NCBI GenBank assembly: GCA_948919095.1
Contig: CAQYCU010000078.1
Span: 1-6,013, forward strand
Reading direction: 5' to 3'
From: an uncultured Clostridia bacterium
GTDB taxonomy: Bacteria; Bacillota; Clostridia; TANB77; CAG-508
Length of the DNA stretch: 6,013 nucleotides
Position 1 is the stretch's first letter. Each line of letters begins with the position of its first letter. Of this stretch, positions 5,971 to 6,013 are shown one piece after another. Below the pieces are notes generated by a model. It did not search any database. It was given only the letters and a program-made list of their open reading frames with translations, and had not been told where the DNA came from. Position numbers and translations under genes: made by a program.

Positions 5971-6011
5971 AGTTAGTCATTGTTCCCGCAATTACTAACT
6001 TTTTTCTTTTT
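5971..6011 (+). terminator. Rho-independent terminator, plus strand
   Basis: AGTTAGTCATTG (5971-5982) pairs with CAATTACTAACT (5989-6000) at 11 of 12 positions around TTCCCG, and is followed by a T-rich run, TTTTTCTTTT (6001-6010). On the minus strand the stem is followed by A residues, so it works only rightwards. It lies about 30 nt after the predicted start of the upstream promoter, so it ends either a small RNA or an attenuated leader. Confidence 0.75.
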
Positions 6012-6013
6012 AA

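Noticed and set aside
5616..6013. CRISPR array
   Set aside because: The repeats here are inverted repeats of different sequence, not regularly spaced copies of one direct repeat.
5616..6013. tRNA, rRNA or known riboswitch
   Set aside because: No cloverleaf, T-loop GTTCRA motif or familiar riboswitch core was found on either strand; the hairpins do not match a class I recognise.

Overview
The window is very AT-rich, with Gram-positive-style Shine-Dalgarno sequences (GGAGG, AGGAGT) and ordinary stop and Trp codon use. This suggests a low-GC Bacillota, probably a Clostridia-type genome; that is inference from composition only. All recognisable protein genes lie on the minus strand, so the region reads from right to left.

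From 4882 leftwards is a complete-looking type I restriction-modification operon in the order hsdR (4882..2543), hsdM (2530..1043), hsdS (1043.. off the left edge). HsdR is the ATP-dependent translocase/endonuclease, HsdM the N6-adenine methyltransferase and HsdS the DNA-specificity subunit. The genes are tightly packed: 12 nt lie between hsdR and hsdM, and hsdM and hsdS share one base in TAATG. This fits a single transcript making the R, M and S subunits of one complex. HsdR and HsdM lengths and the EcoEI-like HsdR C-terminus suggest the type IB (EcoAI/EcoEI) branch. HsdS is cut at base 1 after its first target-recognition domain and the start of its second half, which repeats the N-terminus.

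Upstream of hsdR is a 115-bp gap with a perfect 5+3+5 dyad and a long hairpin that runs almost to the hsdR ribosome-binding site. Before that comes a 205-residue protein (5615..4998) that I do not recognise by name. It has a probable winged helix-turn-helix and could be a local regulator.

The right-hand 398 bp contains no convincing gene but is packed with secondary structure: five adjacent inverted repeats at 5649-5786, partly within a 74-bp island of 50% G+C, then a large 17-bp-arm terminator-like hairpin, a good plus-strand promoter and a plus-strand intrinsic terminator at the right edge. This structured region is the least explained part of the window. Candidate roles are a transfer origin or other cis-acting site of a mobile element, a structured leader for the 205-residue gene, or a small-RNA locus. 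The sequence alone does not decide between them.
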